From positions 63,726,370 through 63,790,369 of the forward strand of contig OZ007570.1 of NCBI GenBank assembly GCA_963931925.1: DNA of 64,000 nucleotides. The letters are read 5' to 3'. Numbering within the stretch: position 1 is the stretch's first letter; each line of letters opens with the position of its first letter. The notes beneath the pieces are model-generated. The model was not told the DNA's origin. It saw only the letters and a program-made list of their open reading frames with translations, and ran no database searches. This stretch comes from Onchidella celtica. Taxonomy: Eukaryota; Mollusca; Gastropoda; Systellommatophora; Onchidiidae. The position numbers and the translations under genes were made by a program. Below are positions 12,298 through 21,746 of this stretch, piece by piece.

Positions 12298-13416
12298 CAT
12301 ATGTACGCTGACGACACCCAGCTGTATATGTCTGTTCCACCCTGTGACATCAAGAAACTAGTTACTTCTATAGAGTGTTGCACTGATGATGTGAAAAACT
12401 GGATGGAATCTAACAAGCTAAAGATGAATGAAGATAAGACTGAAGTGATATTGTGTAACACAAAGAGAGGATGGAATCCGAGTGATGTGGGGAATATCTG
12501 CATTGGGAATGAGAACATATCTTTTTCAGAGAAGGCTAGAAATTTGGGGGTATATTTTGACTCAAAGCTTTCCATGCATTTCCATGTTCATAATTTGTGT
12601 AGAACCATCTACTGTGAGATGCGCAGAGTAGGTCAAATGTCATCTTTTCTAAGCGAAGACTCTGTGAGGGTCTTGATCTCATCGTTTATATTTTCTCGCT
12701 TAGATTACTGCAATTCCCTTCTTGCGAACTTACCCAATGAAACTTTAAACAGACTGCAACGATTTCAAAACCAAGCTGCTAGAATTGTCTTAAAGAAGAA
12801 AAAGAGTGAACACATTACCCCCATGTTTATTAAACTGCACTGGTTACCAGTTAAGTTGCGAATCCAGTACAAAATAGCAGTTCTGTGTTACAAGTGCATA
12901 AACAAAACTGCACCACCTTACCTTTCCACTCTGGTAGAGCCCTACTCACCACCTCGTTCTTTAAGATCAGGCGATCAGGGCCTTCTTAAGATTTTTAGCT
13001 GCAAGTCAAAGAAACTAGGAGGCAGAGCATTTACACACTGTGCCCCGCACATCTGGAACTCACTGCCAAAATCATTGCGGGAAGTATCTACCGAGTCAAA
13101 ATTCAAAACTGGTCTAAAAACCCATCTTTTTAAAAAACACTTTCAGTTGTGAAGTCTCATTCCCAATCCATTTATTTTCTCATTTCACTTTAATTTTGCT
13201 GTTTTATCGTTTAATTTCTGTTTTATAGTATGTTATGTGTGTGTATCTATGTATATAATGTATGTGTAGCAGAGAGAGAGAGAGGGTGAGAGAGAGAGAG
13301 TGAGAGAGAGAGAGTGAGTTGCAGATGGAGAGAACACGACTTTCTGTAAAGCGCCTAGAGCAAACAGTTTGGATTGGGCGCTATATAAATGATCTTCATT
13401 GTTATTATTATTATTA
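12298..13416 (+). mobile_element. L2/CR1-like LINE, 5'-truncated
   Basis: The sequence enters at the YADD catalytic box of a reverse transcriptase and continues without interruption through the C-terminus, a 3' UTR with an internal GA microsatellite (13269-13318) and a tail TTCTGTAAAGCGCCTAGAG ... GGGCGCTATATAAATG ending in (ATT)n at 13401-13416. Trinucleotide-repeat ends and such a tail are typical of L2/CR1-type LINEs. The 5' end about 12298 is inferred from where similarity to LINE proteins would begin; no reliable target duplication was found. Confidence 0.85.
12301..13152 (+). CDS. Reverse transcriptase C-terminal part, L2/CR1-like LINE
   Basis: 283 open codons begin MYADDTQLY, the polymerase palm motif with both catalytic aspartates (residues 4-5). 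The thumb and C-terminal region of this LINE type follow: NKLKMNEDKTEVI near 40-50, LGVYFDS near 83-89, SRLDYCNSLLANLP near 132-145, and LHWLPVKLRIQYKIAVLCYK near 178-197. The N-terminal endonuclease and fingers are absent because the insertion is truncated at its 5' end, so no working enzyme can be made. The lack of stops or frameshifts points to a young insertion. The first ATG is not a biological start; it falls inside the parent ORF. Confidence 0.85.
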   Translation: MYADDTQLYMSVPPCDIKKLVTSIECCTDDVKNWMESNKLKMNEDKTEVILCNTKRGWNPSDVGNICIGNENISFSEKARNLGVYFDSKLSMHFHVHNLCRTIYCEMRRVGQMSSFLSEDSVRVLISSFIFSRLDYCNSLLANLPNETLNRLQRFQNQAARIVLKKKKSEHITPMFIKLHWLPVKLRIQYKIAVLCYKCINKTAPPYLSTLVEPYSPPRSLRSGDQGLLKIFSCKSKKLGGRAFTHCAPHIWNSLPKSLREVSTESKFKTGLKTHLFKKHFQL

Positions 13417-13441
13417 AATAGTTAAGAATGTCAAATTGCAA

Positions 13442-13501
13442 CGTCTGAATCAATCTATCTCTGTCTGTCTGTCTGCCTGTCTCTCTCACTTTTCTTCTCT
13501 T

Positions 13502-13586
<85 letters not shown>

Positions 13587-13620
13587 ATTTCTCTCTCTCT
13601 CTCTTTCTCTCTCACCCGCT
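13442..13620. repeat. (CT)n microsatellite
   Basis: TCTG and CT repeats run almost unbroken; the open frames across it in both directions are simple-sequence artefacts. Confidence 0.92.
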
Positions 13621-14280
13621 CAGACACTCTCTGTAACACACACTATATCTTTCTCAACATCTTCCCCCCACACCTTCCTCACTTCCCTCTTTCTCTATTA
13701 TTTCTTCATTCTCTCATTATCTCTCTAGGTGAGAATCATCCCGTCAGCGATATATTTAGCCATGGCTTGATCTTTGAACAGGCATTAATTGGAAACCCAA
13801 CCCTGGCCATAAAACTGTGTCATTACATGAAGACTCAAAGGTGACCGTGACCTTGATATTACGTAAGTGAGAAATCTGAGCTAATGACTTGGTTAATACC
13901 AATATTACATCACTGAGGATCAGGTGCCAGCAGGACTGTCTTCACATCATTATGGGCCCCTGTGCAAAACAATAGACTGTAGACCCCCGTTTCAAAAAGC
14001 GATGTAAATTTTCAAGCATGGGGCCTGCTATAGGTTGAGGCCCCTGGGCAGCTGTCCAGTGCGGGCATTCGTGAAGATGGCTGTGCGCACAGATGTAGCA
14101 ATTTATTCTCATAGATCACGATCTTATTTTGAAAAATATGTTTTGTAGAGTATTGTTCTTTAAGTCATGGTCGGAAAAAGGAAAGATTATAATATGGGAG
14201 AATACGTTCTGTAAGTTCCAACATACAAAATTTTATTTTCTTTTTTGACCTTATTTTATCTTAGTCCCAAGTCTTTCTGC
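13621..14280. other. Non-coding; possible repeat remnant
   Basis: No gene. Around 13950-14070, a pair of GGGCCCCTG-type blocks (GGGCCCCTGTGCAAAACAAT and GGCCCCTGGGCAGCTG) hints at the ends of an old DNA transposon, but boundaries cannot be set. Confidence 0.4.
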
Positions 14281-14663
14281 GACCACACCACAGACTAATA
14301 AATTAACCAGACTGGACACAACGAGCGTCGGGCTGTGTCGTTTTTTTACGGAATTTCCCGAGCGACGACTGTATAACCAACATGGCCGCCGCTCGGGAAA
14401 TTCCGATTCTAGTTCCATCTGCAGTAGAAATTTCTTTTCATTTGTCAAGATTGGTTGTACATGTATTAATTTCTTGGTGCGGAACCAAACTTCCGCGTTC
14501 AGTAGGCGCGTCAAAATGGTATCATTCAAAATTGTAGCTATGCTGAAACGTCGGTCGCTACCTTAAACCTAATATGGCGGATGGTTCATGACCTTTCGCT
14601 GTTTTGTGACGTCACACAATGGGATCATCTAGTCTGGTTAATTTATTAGTCTGTGGACCACAC
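14281..14663. mobile_element. MITE with perfect TIRs and 8-bp target duplication
   Basis: The element occupies 14289-14655 (367 bp). Its first 25 bp and last 25 bp are perfect inverted repeats, beginning CACAGACTAATAAATTAA. GACCACAC stands on both sides (14281-14288 and 14656-14663) as an 8-bp target duplication, which fits hAT-type transposases. There is no transposase frame. Inside lie a perfect 16-bp inverted repeat (14349-14364 with 14390-14405, 25-bp loop), a full CRE palindrome TGACGTCA (14607-14614) and AACATGGCCGCC and ATATGGCGG motifs. Confidence 0.92.
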
Positions 14664-15251
14664 AGATTGTCTCTGTTTTAATTTTTTGTTTTGGTTTATT
14701 AGATATAGCAAAGAGGAAGAAAGATATTCCATTCATAAGAAAAGCCATATTTCAACTTTTAAATTTCGTGACCTCAGCTTGGTTTTTATGGCTTGGTCGT
14801 GTTAAGATTATTTACTGTAGCGTGGAAATCAATACGAAGCGTCTTCACTGACTCCGGGAATGTGTTTTGACCCTCTACTGTGGTAATTCAATAAGGAAGT
14901 TACGCAAAATGTTCACTGAAGCCATTCATAGGAAATAAATTCAAGTCACAGTGTGGGGTTTCTCTTCATTAAGTTTCTTTAAAAGCTGACATGAAGGATT
15001 AACTGTAAGATACTCCCTAGTAGACCGTGCATAGGTGGCCTTTCAACAACAACAAAAAAGAATATATTTAATGTGTTACTATGTCAGTCCGACCTAGACT
15101 TGTATGGGGTTTATGTAGGGTTGGTAAGCTCTTCAAGACAGGACTGAATGGACTGAGGGACATTTAGTGGGACTTTTTCAGGGAAGTGGCCAGGATTGCA
15201 GAGGGAGGAAGGTTTGTGCCTGGAATACCATGATAAAAAATCCAAGCTGGC
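14664..15251. other. Non-coding, nothing recognised
   Basis: AT-rich sequence between two insertions; no gene or repeat recognised. Confidence 0.5.
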
Positions 15252-16642
15252 AAGGGTTACCTAAAGGACTGGAAGGAAGGACACCTCGTGAAGCTCCCAA
15301 AAAAGGGGGACCTCAGCAATTGTAGTAACTACAGAGGAATCACACTTCTCTCCATCCCAGGAAAGGTTTTCAATCGGATTATTCTCAAGCGAATACAGAA
15401 TGCAACAGACCAAAAACTTCGCGAGGAGCAAGCTGGTTTCAGGAGTAATCGATCAACCACCGACCAGATCGCCACGCTGAGAATCATAGTAGAGCAGTCG
15501 CTAGAGTGGAACTCCCAACTGATAGTGAACTTCCTTGACTACGAGAAGGCCTTTGATAGCATCGATAGAGAAACACTGTGGAGAATATTGAGACATTATG
15601 GAATCCCAGAGAAGATGGTGAATCTTATCAAGAGCATGTACGAGGGGACAAGTTGCAGAGTCATACATGATGGTGAGCTTACTGACAGCTTTGATATCAA
15701 GACTGGTGTTAGGCAGGGTTGTTTGCTGTCCCCATTTCTGTTTATCCTGGTGATTGATTGGCTTATGAAAGAAACCACCAGTGGAGGAAGAAATGGCATA
15801 CAATGGACCCCATGGACACAGCTGGACGATCTAGATTTTGCAGATGACTTGGCACTATTGTCGCACACACACGACCAGATGCAAGCAAAGACTACAGCTC
15901 TAAACAAAATTCCAGAATCTATTGGATTGAGGATACATCCCGCGAAGTCGAAGGTCCTAAAAATTGTTGCACCCCAAAGCGAACAAGTCACAGTAGGAGA
16001 TCAACCACTGGAAGATGTAGAGTCCTTCTGCTATCTTGGTAGTATCATTGACAATAAGGGAGGAACAGAGGCAGAAGTCAAAGCACGAATTGGAAAGGCA
16101 CAGGCAGCTTTCACATCCTTAAGCAAGATTTGGAGAACCAAGGATATATCTCTAAAAACAAAGCTGAGGATATTCAACTCGAACGTGAAGTCAGTCTTGT
16201 TGTATGGATGTGAGACTTGGAATGCGTCCCAGGCCTGCATAAAGAGAATCCAAGTTTTCATCAACAGATGTTTGAGGAAGCTACTTAAGATCAGATGGAC
16301 AGACAAGGTCAGCAATGAAATTGTATGGAAAAGAACAAGACAGAACCCAGTCAGAGAGGAAATTGGTAGGAGGCGATGGAGATGGATCGGCCACACTCTC
16401 AGGAGGCCAGGAAACAGCATCACGAAGAAGGTATTGGACTGGAATCCCCAGGGCAAGAGATCAAGAGGAAGGCCGCGCGGAACGTGGAGAAGAGCCAGAG
16501 AAAATGATGTGCAACGAAGCGGAAAGACTTGGAATAATGTAAAGAGGCTGGCCCATGATAGAGAGGGATGGAGGGTGTTTGTTGGTGGCCTATACCCTGA
16601 TCCAGGGTGAGAAAGGCAATGATGATGATGAAGGGTTACCTA
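15252..16642 (+). mobile_element. RTE-like LINE, 5'-truncated, with 12-bp target duplication
   Basis: The insertion proper is about 15264-16630. AAGGGTTACCTA occurs immediately before it (15252-15263) and immediately after it (16631-16642), a perfect 12-bp target-site duplication. The inserted sequence starts in mid-ORF, has only about 20 bp between the stop codon and the end, and finishes in GATGATGATG. A very short 3' UTR and trinucleotide tail suit the RTE group. The perfect duplication and intact frame mark it as recent. Confidence 0.92.
15264..16610 (+). CDS. Reverse transcriptase domain and C-terminus of an RTE-like LINE, partial
   Basis: About 448 open codons run to the TGA at 16608. 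Counting from the GTG at 15288, the reverse transcriptase shows NYRGITLL (14-21), EEQAGFR (46-52), the first catalytic aspartate block FLDYEKAFDSID (82-93), GVRQGCLLSP (140-149) and the FADD box (184-187). Further on are LLYGCETW (304-311) and a basic C-terminal segment RRRWRWIGHTLRRP (361-374) with RGRPRGTWRR, seen in this LINE group. The endonuclease half is missing through 5' truncation, so it cannot mobilise itself. The ORF opens in the parent protein rather than at a true start codon. Clade assignment (RTE or RTE-X) is from motif memory. Confidence 0.9.
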   Translation, partial: KDWKEGHLVKLPKKGDLSNCSNYRGITLLSIPGKVFNRIILKRIQNATDQKLREEQAGFRSNRSTTDQIATLRIIVEQSLEWNSQLIVNFLDYEKAFDSIDRETLWRILRHYGIPEKMVNLIKSMYEGTSCRVIHDGELTDSFDIKTGVRQGCLLSPFLFILVIDWLMKETTSGGRNGIQWTPWTQLDDLDFADDLALLSHTHDQMQAKTTALNKIPESIGLRIHPAKSKVLKIVAPQSEQVTVGDQPLEDVESFCYLGSIIDNKGGTEAEVKARIGKAQAAFTSLSKIWRTKDISLKTKLRIFNSNVKSVLLYGCETWNASQACIKRIQVFINRCLRKLLKIRWTDKVSNEIVWKRTRQNPVREEIGRRRWRWIGHTLRRPGNSITKKVLDWNPQGKRSRGRPRGTWRRARENDVQRSGKTWNNVKRLAHDREGWRVFVGGLYPDPG

Positions 16643-16881
16643 TCATATTATTATAGCACGGGCCAGACCTCATTTTTTGTGAGGATGCAGATTGCTGGAT
16701 ATTCTCACCCCATATTAAAGCCCTTCTATAAATGGCGTGTTGTTTATTTTGATGCTGGTTTTTAAAGGAGAACAAATCGCGTGTGTGTGTGTGTTGGTAA
16801 TTTTTTTTCTTTTTTTAAAATAATTATGTCTAGGTCAGTGACTGGTGTGTGAGAAAACAAAAACTACCAATCAACCTCGAG

Positions 16882-16945
16882 GACGGGCCAAAATACTACT
16901 TGGGGTGTTGGATCCGGCCCGTGGGTCGTAGGTTGCCCATGTTTG
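16882..16945. mobile_element. hAT-like element end, relic
   Basis: GATCCGGCCCGTGGGTCGTA followed by GGTTGCCCATG resembles the terminal sequence of many animal hAT elements (family knowledge). The partner end and target duplication were not found. Confidence 0.45.
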
Positions 16946-17061
16946 GTCCAGCGTGTTTGCATATAACGCCCATCACTGAATACGAGGCACTTGGTGACCC
17001 ATTGGTTTAATCCTCTGCTATCCTGTAATATAATAAATTGACAATATGATTACGCCTTCGA

Positions 17062-17140
17062 ATTGCCCAGTAGGAGACCTATTGGAAGGATATTTGCCCA
17101 GTGGGGCGACCGTTTTGAAGGATATTTGCCCAGATTGGAT
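17062..17140. repeat. Short tandem repeat, three ~36-bp units
   Basis: TTGCCCAG recurs near 17064, 17095 and 17125, each time with similar following sequence (AGGAGACC, GGGGCGACC, ATTGGATCC) and GAAGGATAT between the units. Confidence 0.65.
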
Positions 17141-17277
17141 CCGTTTGAATAATACAGTTATGTAGGACTTGCTGTTACATATTTAGTGTTGGCTGTCTAG
17201 ATGTAGCTAGATACGTGGTGGGCGGTAAAGTAATAATACCTCTCCCAGCTTCAATTGGTTCTTTATACTAGAAAGTT

Positions 17278-17420
17278 GTTGTTTTTGCATTTGTTGTTAT
17301 TGTTGTTTTTTCTGTTATAATTGTCTTTATGTTGTTGTTGTTGTTATATTTGTAGTTACCATTATTATCACTGTTGTTGTTTTTGTTCTTTCTTCTCCTT
17401 CTTCTTCTCGTTTGCTTCTT
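17278..17420. repeat. Imperfect (GTT)n / T-rich tract
   Basis: Interrupted GTT trinucleotides followed by TTC repeats; a lysine/asparagine/threonine frame on the opposite strand is its shadow. Confidence 0.8.
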
Positions 17421-18715
17421 GCTGTTTTCGTCTTGGGCAAATTCAGTCTTGGCATTTTCAACCACCGTGAGCATTAAAAATACCTGAAATTAAACTTGCG
17501 AAATATGATCTCAAGTATGATTTTCGTGTACTAAAAGGCACCGGTTTATTTATTACGTTTATCTGCACTCCATTGCTTGCCAGCGAGGGTTGATGAAGAG
17601 CCAGAGCTTATATTACAGATTGATTGATTGAGTGGGTGTTCTGTACCGGGCGTTTATTAGAGTAACTCAGTTAATAAATCCCGGATAAAAGCTGAAGGGG
17701 TGAGTGTAAAGTGTTGAATGACCAACATTATGATTGAAATATTGAAACAGCATCTGCAAAGTGTGGATGTCTTGAGTCTGAGTTTGGAGGAAACATGTGG
17801 ACACGATAATTGTCACATTGACATATGACAATGCAAGACGATTAATTGAATAATACAGAACGATAGGATAGAGAGAGACCCTATCAGACACGCCCGCCAA
17901 CCATCAGCTGGATGTCTTCAAATTCAATTATTCTCCTTCATTAATTTTTATTCTTTCATTGTGTATGTGTCCAATTTTTCGTTGTCAAAACTAATTTCCC
18001 TTACATTTTAGGAAAACACCAAGACCATGTTTATACAGTTACAGCCATTGCAACAGTGTAGGTCTCACTTGACAGATGTGCGATTGTATTCTTGAGATGG
18101 ATAATGAAAGCTTTGGAGTTGTAGGTGCACAGAGAGGACCAGGAAGCCCGGAAAGCTGACATCTATTAGTACATGCCTCCTTTGTGTTTGGACATCCATT
18201 TGATTAACAAAGCAATAACCACAAGTTGGCTTCCATGTTTGGTATAATATGACACCAAACATCTGCTGAGGCGTAAGTAGATAGATCCTGTCTCAGGGAA
18301 CGTTCTTCTGTGTTTTTATGCGAGAAACTCGCTGAAATTTAGACCAAATCAAGGAAAACAGGACAGTGGACTTCGTGGCACTTTGTGTAAGTTATTTTCT
18401 TGTCAGCTGAGAGTGGGACTATGGGAGGGAGGACCCAATTTTTTCGTGAAGAGTTAGATGGGTGGCGTGAGGCAGCAGCCCTCGGCACATTTGCTGTATA
18501 ATGGGTGCGGCTTTCTCCCCTGTCCCTGGAGAGATTGACCCGCTGGGTGGGAGTGAAGAAGTGGGACAGACGGGTAGGACAAAATGCGTATTTGATGAGC
18601 AAGCTTTAAGTACAGAGGGATGTTCGCTTTCTGGTGAGAAGTGCGCCCAAAATTAGGAACTTTTTTGTATCTAGGTCATCGTTTCAGTTTGGGAATTTTC
18701 ACAGCAGTTGGAGAG

Positions 18716-18788
18716 TAAACAGACAGACAAATAGACAGGCGGATAGATAGATATATAGATAGATGGATAGATGGATAGATGGATGGAT

Positions 18789-18847
<59 letters not shown>

Positions 18848-18990
18848 AAGACAGAGACAGACAGACACAGACAGACACAGACAGACAGACACAGACCAGA
18901 CCGACCAGACCGACCAGACCGACCAGACAGACCAGACCGACCAGACAGACCAGACCGACCAGACAGACCAGACCGACAGACCGACAGACC

Positions 18991-19026
<36 letters not shown>
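18716..19026. repeat. Compound array: GATA/GATG, GACA and a CCAGACCGA minisatellite
   Basis: GATA and GATG repeats pass into GACA repeats (18788-18895). From about 18895 to 18975 the array changes to 9-bp CCAGACCGA and CCAGACAGA units, then returns to GACA. All long frames across it (RQTD, CLSV and WSV types) are artefacts. Confidence 0.92.
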
Positions 19027-20578
19027 TGTGGGTGGGTGGATGGAAGTATGGCAGGAATATAGGAAAGAAAGAAAGAAGGAAGTGGGGAAGAAAGTGGCGT
19101 TAATGACAGTAAGGTAGAAACTGTACCATAAACGAAGAGATGAAAGAACACAATAGAATAAAATAAAATAGGACGATAATGCAGATCTGATTGAATGAGG
19201 AAAGCACCGTAGTGGCGACATTAACACCTTAGTTTCTGTGAAATAACATGAAGAATCGGCTTTCATATTCGCCGACATCCAAAACGGAAAAGTAGTTGGA
19301 TTTTTCCTTTTTTGCGGGTAATGGAGCTGATGGCATGGTGATGAATGTCTCTCATCATCTACACACAATTTATCTGTTCCAATAAAGATTGCCAGATTAT
19401 GTTTATTTTTTAGGCATTTCTACGAATGGCTTCCTGCCAAACCCTTGTGATAAGTCTCCGTCTAAAGTATGATTTTATGGCTTCTATGGTTACTTAAGTT
19501 TCTCCTTAAAATCTTATTAGTTTGTGTACAGTTTCGTCTAAATAATCGGAGAACTAGTAAAAACAGCATTGCTTGGGTCGAGGTTTTGGCTTGACGCAGA
19601 AATTGGCAACACGCCTGACTGAACATGGCATTTAGTCGGTTTTTTCTATCATAAAATAGGTTTAGGATAACGTTACGTTTCACAACAGACAGACACAACT
19701 TAACGGTGTCTTAAGAGTATCAAAATTTAAAAAAAAGGTTGTGCGCACGCAGACATTCAGGTTCTGTAGGCAATTTGGTTGTTGCTTTTCTAAACTGTAT
19801 TGCGAGCGAAGTCTCAACTTGCAGTTAAATGAACATAATTGTATGTAAACTTTCTCACTGTTTCCATTTCCGTCCTGTATGAAACCCTGTCGCTGGCAAG
19901 TGTGCCAAAGGTACTACACCTAGGCGAAGGGGGGGGGGGGGCAAGCGGGTAGGAGGCCATTTAATCAAGAAGTTTACTCGTTGTCGTGGGGCATTTCTGT
20001 ATCAAAACGGACAATTTTGGTTTCGCAGCGACTAAAGTACGGTTTCTAGTGGCCCCTTTAGTATCTGCTGTTTTAGCAACCAGATAGCTGTAGACAGTGA
20101 TGCTTTGGAATGTCTCAGCCGTGTCTGCTCTGCATGTTTCCTTCAGAACGTTAGTCATTGGTGAGGGCTCATGATTTCCTGTTCCAAGATTTAAGACTTC
20201 GATAATTTGTTGGAGTAGCTGGGATGGATGGCACACATTAACTCCAATAGTTTTAATGTGTTCTTAGCAGCTGGAAGTGTTAACGAAGCCAAGTGTTTAA
20301 GGTCAGGCATTTTTTTGCTTTGAAAACGACCCCGGTCTTGCTCTGAACAAGAATTATAGTTTTAGATACTATTCATGTCATTCGAAAAGTGTGGGGCTGT
20401 GTCTACAAGAAGATTCAATACTCACCAGACATTGTAATTAAGGGCATATCATACTATGAGAAGTGCTGCCGCTCCGTGATACTGTCATAATGGAAATCAC
20501 GATAAAACTTATTTAGTTGTCTGATAAGAGCCGGTGAAATAACAGCGCCTGGGAGAAAGTCAATCCCTAGATAACGTG
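19027..20578. other. Non-coding, nothing recognised
   Basis: No gene recognised. A G run occurs at 19929-19941. Confidence 0.55.
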
Positions 20579-20695
20579 GGATAAAATAAGATAAGAATAT
20601 CTTTATCCCTTGAGGGAGATTCGCTCTCACAGAGCGTTTAAGAGCACAATCATACATGATACAGACATCTAACACATCATCACATAAACATATCA
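20579..20695 (-). mobile_element. Possible retroelement 3' end
   Basis: On the minus strand the sequence runs GAATCTCCCTCAAGGGATAA and ends in TTATC-type pentamers, an arrangement common at LINE or SINE 3' ends. It is a single copy in this window, so the call is tentative. Confidence 0.35.
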
Positions 20696-21101
20696 TAACC
20701 TAATACCAGGCTTATTACATGAAGTAACATGAAACCTGGGTCAAATATGGCGCATACCCAGCTATAACGTCTGGTTGAGGCGAATTGCGGAAGGCAAAAC
20801 TGATCCTCTGTATCTTGCTGGTGTTTTTTAAATGTATTATTCTGTTGCTTGTGGGTGATCTCTCTCCGTCAAAAGGGCATTGTATTCCTCCTTAGTCTGT
20901 CTGCTCCTGTTATAATAATGTGATTTTATTATCTGTGGTGCGGTTACTTACCCGCATCTTAGCTAACGTTGTGTAATTGTTTCTCTGGGACACATTCTGA
21001 GGTCACGCATGGCTGTATGCAACACTAAAAAGAAACATTATCATTTAGCAATGGTTCAGCTAGCATATTTGCAGTAACTTCCTGCTTTTACAGATGAAAC
21101 G
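20696..21101. other. Non-coding, nothing recognised
   Basis: No recognised feature; it may belong to the preceding retroelement relic. Confidence 0.4.
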
Positions 21102-21746
21102 TTGCATAATTAAACCCGTTGCATAATTAAACCCGGGCAGTGCAGGCATGTTGGAAATTGGATTTTTCTCATATTTTCAAGTCCCTGGTCCTATTGGGGG
21201 GTAGGATCGAGTACCTAGTCTTCTCGGATAAGGACGAAAAAATTCGGAGGGCCCGTGTGCACGTTGCGCAAGTTAAAGATACCTTGGCAGTTGGAAATCG
21301 TAAAGAGCAGGCCGAAAGGCCGCTGCCCGGGCAAAATTGAAAACTGAAATTAATAGATTAAAATTTATCCATATCATCCCCCCCCCCCCTCCCCACCAGC
21401 AGCAACAAAATTTATTATTCATTATTAAATATATATTGTTATTAATAAATATTCAAATATTATTTGAGTTGTGTGTTGTGCGAACTGATGTGAGTTGTGA
21501 ACTGCTGTGAGTTGTGAACTGTTGTGAGTTGTGAACTGCGCCTAACAGGCTGCGTTACAATTTGCTCTGAGATAGAGAGAGAGAGTGAGCGAGACAGGGA
21601 GAGAGAAAGAAGCAGTGCAGTGTGTTGATCGCTTCGCAGGCAGCTCCATTCTGCTCTGTGGTTGACATGTTGTTTCTGTAAAGCGCATAGAGCATTTTAA
21701 ATGGATATGCGCTATACAAATGCTATACATTATTATACATTATTAT
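21102..21746 (+). mobile_element. Composite SINE, copy B, 5'-truncated
   Basis: The tRNA-like head is lost except for CCCGGGCAGTGCAGG (21133-21147). The body (21170-21350) matches the copies at 4.2, 27.1 and 41.6 kb. Then follow a C run (21378-21389), an AT-rich stretch, a tandem repeat of GTGAGTTGTGAACT units (21465-21541), a GA tract (21570-21610) and a tail TTTCTGTAAAGCGCATAGAG ... GCGCTATACAAATG ending in ATT repeats. The same order of parts appears in copy C. Just before the body, a 17-bp sequence (GTTGCATAATTAAACCC) is present twice in tandem (21102-21135). Confidence 0.85.

Larger units (their letters stand above)
16643..18715. other. Non-coding with minor repeats
   Basis: Holds the hAT-like relic at 16882-16945, three imperfect copies of a ~36-bp repeat (17062-17140) and an imperfect GTT-rich tract (17278-17420). 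No gene is recognised. Confidence 0.55.

Noticed and set aside
12291-13448. CGTCTGA on both sides of the L2-like LINE as a target duplication
   Set aside because: Only 7 bp, and the downstream copy lies 25 bp beyond the ATT tail, so it does not abut the element.
13950-14070. DNA transposon with GGGCCCCTG ends
   Set aside because: The blocks are suggestive, but neither inverted ends nor a target duplication could be fixed.
14251-14529. 92-codon minus-strand frame
   Set aside because: It lies inside the 367-bp MITE and shares no feature with a transposase.
15501-16456. Minus-strand frames of 100-141 codons opposite the RTE-like ORF
   Set aside because: They are antisense shadows of the reverse-transcriptase frame.
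18763-19103. Long frames of repeated RQTD, CLSV or WSV residues
   Set aside because: They are direct translations of GACA and CCAGACCGA arrays and are open in several frames at once.
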